A stretch of DNA of 64,000 nt from an uncultured Dorea sp. (lineage in GTDB: Bacteria; Bacillota; Clostridia; Lachnospirales; Lachnospiraceae), in contig URTM01000006.1 in assembly GCA_900550865.1 (NCBI GenBank), forward strand, positions 1 through 64,000. Direction: 5' to 3'. Shown piece by piece: positions 1 to 8,270 of the stretch (its first letter is position 1; every line of letters begins with the position of its first letter). Under the pieces are notes generated by a model, which saw only the letters and a program-made list of their open reading frames with translations, was not told where the DNA came from and ran no database searches. The position numbers and the translations under genes are program-made.

Positions 1-1080
1 GGGAATACCAAACAACTCACTGCACACCGTACCGAAAACACAGCCCGCGAAGGCGCCCAACACCAGCATCGGAAAGAAAATGCCACCCGGTACTCCTGCT
101 CCGAAGCTCACTGCTGAAAATACAAACCGCAGGGCAAACAAAATCAACAATGTCTGAATGATCATTCGCTCGTGTGTCATTGTCTCAATCAAACTGTGTC
201 CGTTTCCCAGCACTTCCGGAGCGAAGATTCCCAGAATCCCCGCCGCAAGAAACGGGATCACCGCTTTGCCTGCCGGTCTAAAGGCAAAAATCTTCTGGTA
301 GAAAGTCTGAACTTTCAAAGTAAACCAGTTATAAAAGACGCCAAAAAATCCCAACAGAACACCCATCAAAATCAACAGTCCATAATATCCCTGGGGCAGG
401 TTACCCACAATTTCAAACTGAAAAATCGGATCCATACCGAGCACCCTGGTCGTCATATAGTCCGCCACTACCGCTGATGTCATCGCAGACACAAATACCG
501 CCGCTGTAAAGTTTTTATGAATTTCTTCCATAGTAAACATCACACCCGCAAGCGGCGCCTGGAACGCGGCAGCCATCCCTGCACTCGCACCACAGGTCAG
601 AAGAAATTTCTCCTCCGTCTTCCCCCTCTTCAGCACTCTTGAGACGCCTTTTCCTGCCATAGCCCCGAGCTGGATGGACGGGCCCTCCCGTCCAAGTGCC
701 AATCCTCCGAACAGCCCCAGAAATCCCCCCAGAAACTTCGCCGGTAGAATCCGGCGCCAGTTCTGATGCAGTTTTCCTTCCATCTCCCCTTTCAACTGTG
801 GGATCCCACTACCAGAGATCATCGGCTCCCACTTTACAAGGAGTCCAGTAATTACCGCCATCAGAAAAAGCGCTCCCATCCAGAGCGCTGTTCTTCCCGG
901 ATGTCCTTGGCAAAGTCCCAAAATCTCCTGCATCCACGAAGCCGCATAGTTCAGGCAAATCCGGTACAAAAGCACCACGCCTCCGGCGAAACATCCTACC
1001 AGGATCCCTTCTCCGATCATAATTACCGGAAAATCGGCCGATCTGCGGATGGTATAAGATATATCCTTTTTCTCTCTCAT
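1..1080 (-). CDS. ClC-family chloride channel or H+/Cl- exchanger (3' end beyond window)
   Basis: About 360 residues of an inner-membrane ClC protein are visible; the C-terminus lies beyond base 1. Three ClC signatures are seen in order: GSGIPQ, GREGPSIQLGA and GAGVPGGIFFP, which line the anion pathway. The start is the ATG at 1080, with residues MREKKDISYT. The family moves chloride across the membrane, either as a channel or coupled to protons. In GREGPSIQ the glutamate usually taken as the gating or exchange residue is present, which favours an exchanger, but that is inference. The gene reads away from the tRNA pair and its terminators. Family assignment is firm; substrate specificity is not tested by sequence. 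Confidence 0.93.
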   Translation of the reverse strand, partial: MREKKDISYTIRRSADFPVIMIGEGILVGCFAGGVVLLYRICLNYAASWMQEILGLCQGHPGRTALWMGALFLMAVITGLLVKWEPMISGSGIPQLKGEMEGKLHQNWRRILPAKFLGGFLGLFGGLALGREGPSIQLGAMAGKGVSRVLKRGKTEEKFLLTCGASAGMAAAFQAPLAGVMFTMEEIHKNFTAAVFVSAMTSAVVADYMTTRVLGMDPIFQFEIVGNLPQGYYGLLILMGVLLGFFGVFYNWFTLKVQTFYQKIFAFRPAGKAVIPFLAAGILGIFAPEVLGNGHSLIETMTHERMIIQTLLILFALRFVFSAVSFGAGVPGGIFFPMLVLGAFAGCVFGTVCSELFGIP

Positions 1081-1216
1081 TTTCTTTTTCCTGTCTTTCC
1101 TTTTCAATTTAGAAGTTGTTTCACTCCCGTTATTCACAGTATAATTCCATTTTGCAAAATATTCAATCAAAGACTGGAATCAATGGAAGTCAAAACAACC
1201 TCTCTTTTTAAACAAA

Positions 1217-1263
1217 AAAGATTATCCGTTACACATCACCAAATCTGATATGTACGGATAATC
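1217..1263 (-). terminator. Intrinsic terminator, second behind the tRNA pair
   Basis: On the minus strand GATTATCCGT and its partner ACGGATAATC form a stem around a roughly 25-nt loop, followed by TTTTTTGTTT. It lies downstream of the tRNAs and of their closer terminator and may act as a backup before the ClC gene. Confidence 0.6.
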
Positions 1264-1294
1264 CTGACCCGGAACCGTCTGAATTTTATCTTAT

Positions 1295-1321
1295 AAAAAA
1301 ATCCTCCGTAACATGGAGGAT
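1295..1321 (-). terminator. Intrinsic terminator for the tRNA-Gln/tRNA-Pro unit
   Basis: The minus strand reads ATCCTCC, a short loop, GGAGGAT, then a run of seven T. It starts a few bases after the 3' end of tRNA-Pro, so it most likely ends the tRNA transcript. Confidence 0.8.
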
Positions 1322-1325
1322 AAAA

Positions 1326-1399
<74 letters not shown>

Positions 1400-1403
1400 A
1401 TAA

Positions 1404-1474
1404 CTACGGATAGAGGACTCGAACCTCTACTAACAGAGTCAGAGTCTGCTGTGCTGCCATTACACCAATCCGCA
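1404..1474 (-). tRNA. tRNA-Gln (anticodon CTG)
   Basis: Seventy-one bases fold as a cloverleaf. The acceptor stem TGCGGAT pairs with ATCCGTA, with one G-T pair, and the discriminator is G as usual for Gln. The anticodon stem GCAGA/TCTGT holds the loop CTCTGAC, giving anticodon CTG for codon CAG. The T arm is GAGGTTCGAGTCCTC. CCA is not encoded. It lies upstream of tRNA-Pro in one likely two-tRNA unit. Confidence 0.94.
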
Positions 1475-1591
1475 TCAATGTGACTTTTCTCTGTTGGTCT
1501 TAAGTTGTCCAACGAATATTTATTATACTCGTTTACAAAGAAAAGTCAATAGGTATTTTTTATTCTTTCAAATTTTTTCAATTTGGATTTT

Positions 1592-2923
1592 TCAAAACCC
1601 CTGCTTATTTTCCTTTTTTCTGTACCGCCGATAAAATCCCAATGCCAACACCAGACAGCAGCTCTCAGCAATCACCGGTGCCCACCAGATTGCCTCACCG
1701 CCAAATACCGCCGTAAGGAACACCAGACTGATCACCAGCGCAACCAGACTTCTTGTAAGCGAGATCATCGTTGCAAAGCCTGCCCTTTCCACAGAAGTAA
1801 AATATCCTCCCAGAACCACATTAAGTCCCGCAAGCAGGAAAGAAAGGATAAAAATGCGGAATACCTTCACTGAATATGTGATCAGAGATGCTTCACTCTC
1901 TTTCAAAAACAATCTTACAATGCCTCCCGCTCCCGCATAACATACGATCAGTGCTCCTACGGAACCCACCAGCGCCGCCGTGATTCCGTATTTCAAAAGC
2001 TTCTTATATTTTACCGGTTCATTTTTCCCGTAATAGTAGCTGATCAATGGCTGCGATCCCTGCGCAATACCAGCCATGGACATGACAACAATTGTATTCA
2101 CATACGAGATGATCGTGTAGCTTACCAGCGCATATTCCCCGATATATTTCAGAATTGCCTGATTAAAAAAGAAGATAATTATACCACTTGAGAATTCCGT
2201 CACACCAGACGACATTCCATTACGGATCTGACGCAGGATTTCCGATGGCATCAGATGGAATTTCGCGAATCTTATCGTTCCTTTCGGACCAAGAAAATGC
2301 CACAGATACAAGATGATCACTGCAGCCTGCGAAATTCCCGTCGCAAATGCAGCTCCCCAGACCCCTTTATGCAATACCATGACCAGAATATAATCCAGAA
2401 TACAATTTAGGACTGCTCCCGAAGTCACATAGATCGTTGCAAGCTTGGGATAACCATCTGTCTTGATCAAGGTCTCAAATGAATATGACAGGATGTATGC
2501 CAGTGAAAACGGTGCAATCGTTCCGATATAGGTTTTTGCATACGGAAGAATGTTATCCGTAGCTCCTAAAAATCTTGCAAATGGTTCCAGAAACAGCGTG
2601 ACCAAAATTGTGATCAGAACCGACAAGATACATAGGAGAACAACATTCTGGGTAAATACTTCATTTGCTCTTTTTTTCTCTCCCTGTCCCAGAAGAATTG
2701 CCACGATCGTCGAATTTCCCACTGCAAACAGAATCGAGATAGAAAACAGTCCTGTCGTAAACGGCATGGAGATGTTCACTGCTGTCAGCGCTACCTCCGA
2801 TACACCTCTGGCCACGAAGATACCATCTACCATCGTATAGAGTGAGAATACCCACTGTGCGATGATCGATGGGATGATAAAACGTAAAAAATCACTTTTT
2901 AAAGACTTTCCCTCAAGTCTCAT
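1592..2923 (-). CDS. MATE-family multidrug/Na+ antiporter
   Basis: The 443-residue product is almost entirely hydrophobic, with about 12 predicted membrane segments and the repeated two-bundle layout of MATE exporters. Family-typical stretches include the N-terminal IPSIIAQWVFSLYTMVDGIF and the central GIAQGSQPLISYYYG. MATE proteins expel cationic drugs or metabolites using Na+ or H+. The gene is divergent from a MerR-family regulator, and its promoter has the 19-bp spacer and dyad expected for a MerR-activated gene, so an effector-inducible exporter is likely. The substrate cannot be read from sequence. Confidence 0.92.
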   Translation of the reverse strand: MRLEGKSLKSDFLRFIIPSIIAQWVFSLYTMVDGIFVARGVSEVALTAVNISMPFTTGLFSISILFAVGNSTIVAILLGQGEKKRANEVFTQNVVLLCILSVLITILVTLFLEPFARFLGATDNILPYAKTYIGTIAPFSLAYILSYSFETLIKTDGYPKLATIYVTSGAVLNCILDYILVMVLHKGVWGAAFATGISQAAVIILYLWHFLGPKGTIRFAKFHLMPSEILRQIRNGMSSGVTEFSSGIIIFFFNQAILKYIGEYALVSYTIISYVNTIVVMSMAGIAQGSQPLISYYYGKNEPVKYKKLLKYGITAALVGSVGALIVCYAGAGGIVRLFLKESEASLITYSVKVFRIFILSFLLAGLNVVLGGYFTSVERAGFATMISLTRSLVALVISLVFLTAVFGGEAIWWAPVIAESCCLVLALGFYRRYRKKENKQGF

Positions 2924-2994
2924 GAATAAAACCTCATTTCTTTTTGCTCATTTCTTTTTGCTTATTTCTTTTTCCCAGTTTTTCTTTCATTTAT

Positions 2995-3025
2995 ACTCTA
3001 AACCCTGGTATAATACTAAGGTCAA
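2995..3025 (-). promoter_or_regulatory. MerR-type promoter/operator of the MATE gene
   Basis: On the minus strand a -35 TTGACC (3025-3020) and a -10 TAGAGT (3000-2995) are separated by 19 bp, the long spacer typical of promoters that MerR proteins activate by DNA distortion. Within it ACCTTAGTA and TACCAGGGT form a dyad (7 of 9 pairs) over 3002-3022. On the plus strand TATAAT at 3009-3014 inside the same dyad may be the -10 of the regulator gene, which would make it autoregulated. Confidence 0.72.
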
Positions 3026-3076
3026 GCACTATATTTTTTATCAAATTTTTTTGTCAAACTTCATCAGGTAAAACAT

Positions 3077-3877
3077 ATGAAACAATTTTACAAAATTAAC
3101 GAAATATCCAAACTATACCATATCGGTCCGGATTCCCTGCGTTATTATGAAAAACTGGGGCTTCTGACTCCAAAGCGCGGACAAAATAATTACCGTCTCT
3201 ATACCCTGGACGATCTCTGGCGGCTGAACATTATCCGCGATCTGAGACGGCTTGGATTTCCCATGGAAAAAATACATGAATATATCAACAACCGGAACGT
3301 AGAAAATACACAAAAGCTTCTGGAAGAAGAATTAGATGCCATTCACCTGCAGATTCAGGAATTACAAAAGCTTCAAAAAAGCGTAGAAGAACGGTTACAG
3401 ACATTATCAGGGGCAAAAGACCAGACACTATGTAAGATCCGTCTGCAAACTTTTCCAGACCGTTATTGCCATACATTAGATACTCCTTACCATACAGATG
3501 AGGAGATGGATTTTCTGGTAAAACAATTGTTAAGCCAAAACACAGAACATCTCTATATCATCAGTAATCATAATATCGGGTCTTTTCTTCCATTGGAAGA
3601 AATCGGAAAAGGATGCTATGAGAATTATTCAGGTGTATTTATCATTGACAATTCAGGAAATTACCGTCTGGAGGGCGGCACTTATCTCACCTTTACTTAT
3701 GCCGGAGACTACCGGCAGAATGTTACTTACATTCCTGACCTTTTAAACTATGCCGCAGATCACGGCTTTATTCCGGACAGTCCCCTTCTCGAGCTGATCT
3801 GGGTGGATAATCATCAGTCTGCGGATATTTCAGAACATATTACAGAACTCCAGCTGAGAGTGCTTCCCAAAAACTAA
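3077..3877 (+). CDS. MerR-family transcriptional regulator with C-terminal effector domain
   Basis: A 266-residue protein. Residues 1-70 form a MerR winged helix: YKINEISKLYHIGPDSLRYY, followed by LGLLTP and NNYRLY. A coiled-coil dimerisation helix follows at roughly 80-125, then a C-terminal domain of about 140 residues resembling GyrI/BmrR-type small-molecule binding domains. It is divergent from the MATE exporter, and the shared region carries a MerR-type operator, so it probably senses a toxic compound and induces the exporter. A strong terminator follows the stop codon. The ligand is unknown. Confidence 0.9.
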   Translation: MKQFYKINEISKLYHIGPDSLRYYEKLGLLTPKRGQNNYRLYTLDDLWRLNIIRDLRRLGFPMEKIHEYINNRNVENTQKLLEEELDAIHLQIQELQKLQKSVEERLQTLSGAKDQTLCKIRLQTFPDRYCHTLDTPYHTDEEMDFLVKQLLSQNTEHLYIISNHNIGSFLPLEEIGKGCYENYSGVFIIDNSGNYRLEGGTYLTFTYAGDYRQNVTYIPDLLNYAADHGFIPDSPLLELIWVDNHQSADISEHITELQLRVLPKN

Positions 3878-3886
3878 CCCGAAAAA

Positions 3887-3940
3887 CGGCCGGTATTCAT
3901 ATACGCTGTCTTTCCGCATATGAATACCGGCCGGCTTTTT
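3887..3940 (+). terminator. Intrinsic terminator of the MerR gene
   Basis: A 16-bp stem (GGCCGGTATTCATAT and its complement) around about 15 nt is followed by CTTTTTCTTTTTT. It lies between convergent genes (merR and dapL) and may also stop transcription arriving from the other strand. Confidence 0.88.
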
Positions 3941-4000
3941 CTTTTTTATTCTTCGTATGTGGCTGTTATCAAAGATGTATTCTCTTAATTCTTCGAATTA

Positions 4001-5215
4001 TTACATCTTCTTAATTCTTTCGATTGCTGCAACCGTATTCTCATATGTTCCGAATGCAGTCAGACGGAAGTATCCTTCCCCGCTTGGTCCGAATCCTGAT
4101 CCCGGAGTACCTACTACATTGGCTTTATCAAGCAGGTAATCGAAGAAATCCCATGATGTCATTCCCTTTGGTGTCTCAAGCCAGATATATGGTGCGTTGA
4201 CACCGCCTGATACGTTGTATCCGGCATCTTTCAGTCCTTCTTTGATGACTTTTGCATTGTTCATGTAATAAGCAACCTGCGCGCTTAACTGCTCTTTTCC
4301 GGCGTCAGAATATACAGCCTCTCCTGCTTTCTGGATGATGTAAGATGTTCCGTTGAATTTTGTTCCGTGACGTCTTGCCCACAGAGAGTGTAACATTACA
4401 TCTCCGGATTTGATGTCTTTTGGAATGACTGTAGCACTCAGACGTACTCCTGTAAATCCTGCGTTCTTAGAGAAACTTCTGATCTCGATCGCACATGTTC
4501 TTGCTCCTTCACACTCATAGATAGAATGTGGTACTTCTTTTTCTGAAATGTATGCCTCGTAAGCAGCATCGTAAATGATCACTGCACCTACTTTATTCGC
4601 ATAATCAACCCATGTCTGAAGCTGTTCTTTTGTTACAGTAGATCCTGTCGGGTTGTTCGGGAAGCACAGGTAAATGATATCCGGTGTCTCTTCCGGAATC
4701 TCCGGTGCGAAGTTCGTCTCTTTTGTACAAGGCATATAGATAACATTGCTCCATGTTCCTGTTGCAGCATCGTATGTACCTGTACGTCCTGCCATAACAT
4801 TTGTATCTACATAAACCGGATATACTGGGTCACACACAGCGATCTTGCTGTCTTTTGAGAAAATCTCTTGGATATTACCGCAATCTTCTTTTGCTCCGTC
4901 GGAAATGAAGATCTCATCTGCATTGATGTCGCATCCTTTTGCCTGATAGTCGTTCTTAGCCATTGCACTTCTTAAGAACTCATATCCCAGATCCGGTGCA
5001 TATCCGTGGAATGTCTCTGCATGTGCCATCTCGTCAACTGCTCCGTGAAGAGCTTCAACGATTGCCGGTGCCAGAGGCTGTGTTACATCACCGATACTTA
5101 ATTTAATAATCTCGGCTTCCGGATGTGCTGCCTGATATTCACGCTGTTTTCTTGCCACTGTTGAGAACAGATAGCTTCCTGGTAACTTCAAATAATCCTG
5201 GTTTACTTTAAACAT
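4001..5215 (-). CDS. dapL: LL-diaminopimelate aminotransferase
   Basis: A 404-residue fold-type I PLP enzyme that converts tetrahydrodipicolinate directly to LL-diaminopimelate with glutamate as amino donor, bypassing the succinylase or acetylase steps of lysine synthesis. Visible motifs: the N-terminal LPGSYLFSTVARK, GDVTQPL, FISDGAKEDCGN, FPNNPTGS, IIYDAAYEAY and the PLP lysine in RSFSKNAGFTGVR. Length and motifs match DapL of Clostridia. It begins 4 bp after dapF ends, so the two successive pathway steps are co-transcribed. The cell wall is therefore expected to use meso-diaminopimelate. Confidence 0.97.
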   Translation of the reverse strand: MFKVNQDYLKLPGSYLFSTVARKQREYQAAHPEAEIIKLSIGDVTQPLAPAIVEALHGAVDEMAHAETFHGYAPDLGYEFLRSAMAKNDYQAKGCDINADEIFISDGAKEDCGNIQEIFSKDSKIAVCDPVYPVYVDTNVMAGRTGTYDAATGTWSNVIYMPCTKETNFAPEIPEETPDIIYLCFPNNPTGSTVTKEQLQTWVDYANKVGAVIIYDAAYEAYISEKEVPHSIYECEGARTCAIEIRSFSKNAGFTGVRLSATVIPKDIKSGDVMLHSLWARRHGTKFNGTSYIIQKAGEAVYSDAGKEQLSAQVAYYMNNAKVIKEGLKDAGYNVSGGVNAPYIWLETPKGMTSWDFFDYLLDKANVVGTPGSGFGPSGEGYFRLTAFGTYENTVAAIERIKKM

Positions 5216-5219
5216 CTTC

Positions 5220-6068
5220 TTACTCCTTTATCTCTGTAATGTCTATCACGCCGTCGAATACAACTGTTGCAGGTCCTGTCATAAATACACGGTCCTTTTC
5301 TCTGTCCCATTCGATCTGCAAGTCTCCACCTAATAATTTTACCGTAACTCGTGTATCTGTCAAGTCATTTAATATACTGGATACTGCCACGGCACATGCT
5401 CCGGTTCCGCATGCAAGGGTCTCGCCCGAGCCGCGTTCCCATACACGCATCTCTACGGTATGTCTGTCGATACAGCGTACGAACTCGGTATTGATACGTT
5501 TCGGGAATCTTTCATGATTCTCGAATTTCGGTCCGATCTTTTCCAGATCCAGGTTCTTTACATCGTCCACATAGATGACCGTATGCGGATTTCCCATGGA
5601 TACTCCTGTCATGCGGTATTCTTTTCCGTCTACTTCAATTGGTTCGTCAATGACCTGTTCATTCTCTGATACGATCGGAATCAGGTCTGCCTGAAGCTCC
5701 GGTTTTCCCATGTCAACCCTGACCAGTGCAACTTTTCCGTCTTCTACGGTAAGATCCAGATATTTGATTCCTCCAAGTGTCTCCACAGATATCTGTGTCT
5801 TATCTGTCAGTCCGTAATCATAGACATATTTTGCCACGCAACGGATTCCATTGCCGCACATCTCACCGCGGGAACCGTCCGCATTATACATCTCCATCTC
5901 AAAATCAGCCACTTTGGACGGATTGATCATGATCAGTCCGTCAGAACCAATCCCGAAATGTCTGTCACTGACGAATCTCGCCACTGCCGGTGGATTATCA
6001 ATCTTTTCTTCGAAACAGTTGACATAGACATAATCATTGCCCAGTCCGTGCATTTTTGTAAAATTCAT
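5220..6068 (-). CDS. dapF: Diaminopimelate epimerase
   Basis: A 282-residue cytosolic epimerase that turns LL- into meso-diaminopimelate. It is built as two similar lobes, each giving one catalytic cysteine: MCGNGIRC in the first and ACGTGACA in the second. The N-terminal FTKMHGLGNDYVYV is diagnostic. The start at 6068 follows GGGAGATAACAGAG. The stop is 4 bp before dapL, so this is a two-gene operon delivering meso-diaminopimelate to lysine and peptidoglycan synthesis. No decarboxylase (lysA) is seen nearby. Confidence 0.97.
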   Translation of the reverse strand: MNFTKMHGLGNDYVYVNCFEEKIDNPPAVARFVSDRHFGIGSDGLIMINPSKVADFEMEMYNADGSRGEMCGNGIRCVAKYVYDYGLTDKTQISVETLGGIKYLDLTVEDGKVALVRVDMGKPELQADLIPIVSENEQVIDEPIEVDGKEYRMTGVSMGNPHTVIYVDDVKNLDLEKIGPKFENHERFPKRINTEFVRCIDRHTVEMRVWERGSGETLACGTGACAVAVSSILNDLTDTRVTVKLLGGDLQIEWDREKDRVFMTGPATVVFDGVIDITEIKE

Positions 6069-6187
6069 CTCTGTTATCTCCCTGCCTTTCTTTGTGTCAG
6101 TCTTATTTTCCTGTAATATTCATGTATGTTTCGGTTTATTTCTGTATACTTTTTGTATTTATCTGTATCTTCCTGATCCTTCATTCC

Positions 6188-6736
6188 TTACTCTGCCATA
6201 ATGCTCAGTACCATCTCTGCTGTCTCTACCATGTTCGTTCCGCTATCCATACTGCTCTTCTGAAGATACCGATGTGCTTCTCCTTCGGACATGTTATTAC
6301 GTTCCATCAGAAGCTCTTTGGCCCGGCGGATCGTCTCCTGCTGTTTTGGATCACGGTTCTTTGATTCTTTCTTCCGTTTCTTTCGTTTTCTGTCCATGGA
6401 CTGCAGCATCATATTCATGGTATTCAATAGATCGTATACCTTGATTGGAGTAGAAAGCCCTACAATTCCCTCTACATCCCCGTTGCTCCATTTATCCTGC
6501 GACGCAACCAGAAGCATTTCAAACGAATCTGGCAAATATTCCCGCAGCTGTGTATACATCATATCCTTCATGCGGTAACCGCAGACCACGATTCCGTCAT
6601 CCACGGTATCTGCATAGTGCATGACCTGTGCCCCGGTGGTACACACACCGATCACATCCATGCCGCCTCTGGCAAGCAGATTCCTGATATTTGTTGCATT
6701 ATCTTTATTTGGGAATACAACAATAATCCCTGTCAC
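6188..6736 (-). CDS. ANTAR-domain antitermination regulator with a receiver lacking the phospho-aspartate
   Basis: A 182-residue protein. Residues 1-110 resemble a CheY-like receiver. A very basic linker follows (RKRKKRKKESKNR), then a C-terminal ANTAR RNA-binding domain (about 125-182) with the pattern RRAKELLMERNNMSEGEAHRYL. ANTAR proteins bind twin small hairpins in nascent leaders and prevent termination, often in nitrogen genes. In the receiver the strand normally ending in the phosphorylated Asp reads IVVCGYRM, with Gly at the expected Asp position, so classical phosphorylation looks impossible. It follows glnA by 58 bp on the same strand, which suggests nitrogen control. Confidence 0.88.
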   Translation of the reverse strand: MTGIIVVFPNKDNATNIRNLLARGGMDVIGVCTTGAQVMHYADTVDDGIVVCGYRMKDMMYTQLREYLPDSFEMLLVASQDKWSNGDVEGIVGLSTPIKVYDLLNTMNMMLQSMDRKRKKRKKESKNRDPKQQETIRRAKELLMERNNMSEGEAHRYLQKSSMDSGTNMVETAEMVLSIMAE

Positions 6737-6794
6737 TTACGCCACCTCCTGTCAGATACTCTTTTGCGCATTCTTTTTAAGTGCAAAATCCGTA

Positions 6795-8126
6795 TTACAG
6801 TAAGTGCAGGTATCTTTCAAGCTCCCAGTCTGTAACCTGGATTCTGTAATCCTGATACTCGCTGGTCTTTGCTTCGATATATTTTCTGGAAAGATCTTCT
6901 CCTAAGATCTCCTGGATAAATGTATCTTTCTGGAATTCTTTTGCCGCCTCTCTTAAGCTTCCCGGCAGCTTCTCGATTCCAAATATCTTACGTTCTTCGT
7001 CCGTCATCTCGTATACATTACGGTTGACTGCTTTCGGAGGCATCGTGCCCTGTTTGATGCCGTCAAGACCTGCTGCAAGGCATACAGCCAGTGCCAGATA
7101 AGGGTTTGCCGACGGATCCGGGTTACGAAGCTCTACTCTTGTATATTCTCCACGTGTTCCCGGGATACGGATCAGCGGTGTACGGTTCTTTGCAGACCAT
7201 GCGATATATACCGGTGCCTCATATCCAGGGATCAGACGCTTGTAGGAATTGACACTTGGGTTCGTGATAAATGTCAGTGCTTTCATGTGCTTCATGATTC
7301 CGCCGATAAAGCAGTAAGCTTCTTTGCTGAGTCCATACTCATCCTTTGCATCCTGGAATACATTGATTCCATCCCTGCTGATTGACATATTCAGATGCAT
7401 GCCGGAACCATTTATGCCGAATTTCGGCTTTGGCATAAATGTTGCATGTAATCCATGACGCTTGGCGATCGTCTTCACGACCAGCTTGAACGTCATAATG
7501 TTATCTGCCGTTGTCAGCGCCTCATCATAACGAAAATCAATCTCATGCTGTGCTGGTGCTGCCTCATGATGTGAAGATTCAATCTCAAATCCCATATCTT
7601 CCAGAGTCAGTACCATATCACGTCTCGCATTTTCACCCAGATCTAAAGGTCCTAGATCGAAGTATCCGGCACTTTCGTGGGAAAGTGTAGTCGGAAGTCC
7701 GTCATCATCCGTATGAAATAAGAAGAATTCCAGCTCCGGACCTACATTGAATTCATATCCCATCTCTTTGGCTTCATCCATGACCTTTTTCAGAATATAT
7801 CTCGGATCACTTTCATATGGTGTTCCGTCCGGTTTATAGACGTCGCAGATCAGTCTTGCAACCTTTCCCTGCTGTGGTCTCCATGGGAAGATCTCAAATG
7901 TATTCAGATTCGGATACAGGTACATATCGGATTCCTCTACTCTTGCAAATCCTTCGATCGATGAACCGTCAAACATGATCTCATTATTCAGTGCTTTGTC
8001 CAACTGGCTTGTGGTAATCGCGATGTTTTTCATGGTTCCGAAAATGTCTGTAAACTGTAAGCGGATAAATCCTACATCCTCTTCTTCTACCATTCTTAAT
8101 ATATCTTCTCTTGTGTAATTGTTCAT
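6795..8126 (-). CDS. glnA: Type I glutamine synthetase
   Basis: A 443-residue dodecamer-forming enzyme that makes glutamine from glutamate, ammonia and ATP. Seen in order: the N-terminal beta-grasp with FTDIFG, the latch DGSSIEGF, the metal and ATP motifs GPELEFFLF, HHEAAPAQHEIDFRY, KPKFGINGSGMH and RIPGTR, and the C-terminal LRNPDPSANPY. The ATG at 8126 is chosen because GGAGGTCGGTAAA precedes it; an in-frame ATG 48 bp upstream lacks this. The length matches the GlnA of Firmicutes without the adenylylation-type extension. Its 5' leader holds several small hairpins, and an ANTAR regulator lies just downstream. Confidence 0.97.
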   Translation of the reverse strand: MNNYTREDILRMVEEEDVGFIRLQFTDIFGTMKNIAITTSQLDKALNNEIMFDGSSIEGFARVEESDMYLYPNLNTFEIFPWRPQQGKVARLICDVYKPDGTPYESDPRYILKKVMDEAKEMGYEFNVGPELEFFLFHTDDDGLPTTLSHESAGYFDLGPLDLGENARRDMVLTLEDMGFEIESSHHEAAPAQHEIDFRYDEALTTADNIMTFKLVVKTIAKRHGLHATFMPKPKFGINGSGMHLNMSISRDGINVFQDAKDEYGLSKEAYCFIGGIMKHMKALTFITNPSVNSYKRLIPGYEAPVYIAWSAKNRTPLIRIPGTRGEYTRVELRNPDPSANPYLALAVCLAAGLDGIKQGTMPPKAVNRNVYEMTDEERKIFGIEKLPGSLREAAKEFQKDTFIQEILGEDLSRKYIEAKTSEYQDYRIQVTDWELERYLHLL

Positions 8127-8270
8127 TTTACCGACCTCCACTCGATATACATCTTTTTTCATGACTTCTGACATTTTTCGTCAGCTTCTTGCTGTTCTTT
8201 ACAGTCTTCCGGCAATTTTTTTACATTTTCCTACAGTCTCCCTGCAGCTTTTTCCAGACATCCAGAAGGT

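Noticed and set aside
766..1248. Open frame of 160 codons on the plus strand
   Set aside because: It lies opposite the ClC gene, has no ribosome site and its product has no family features.
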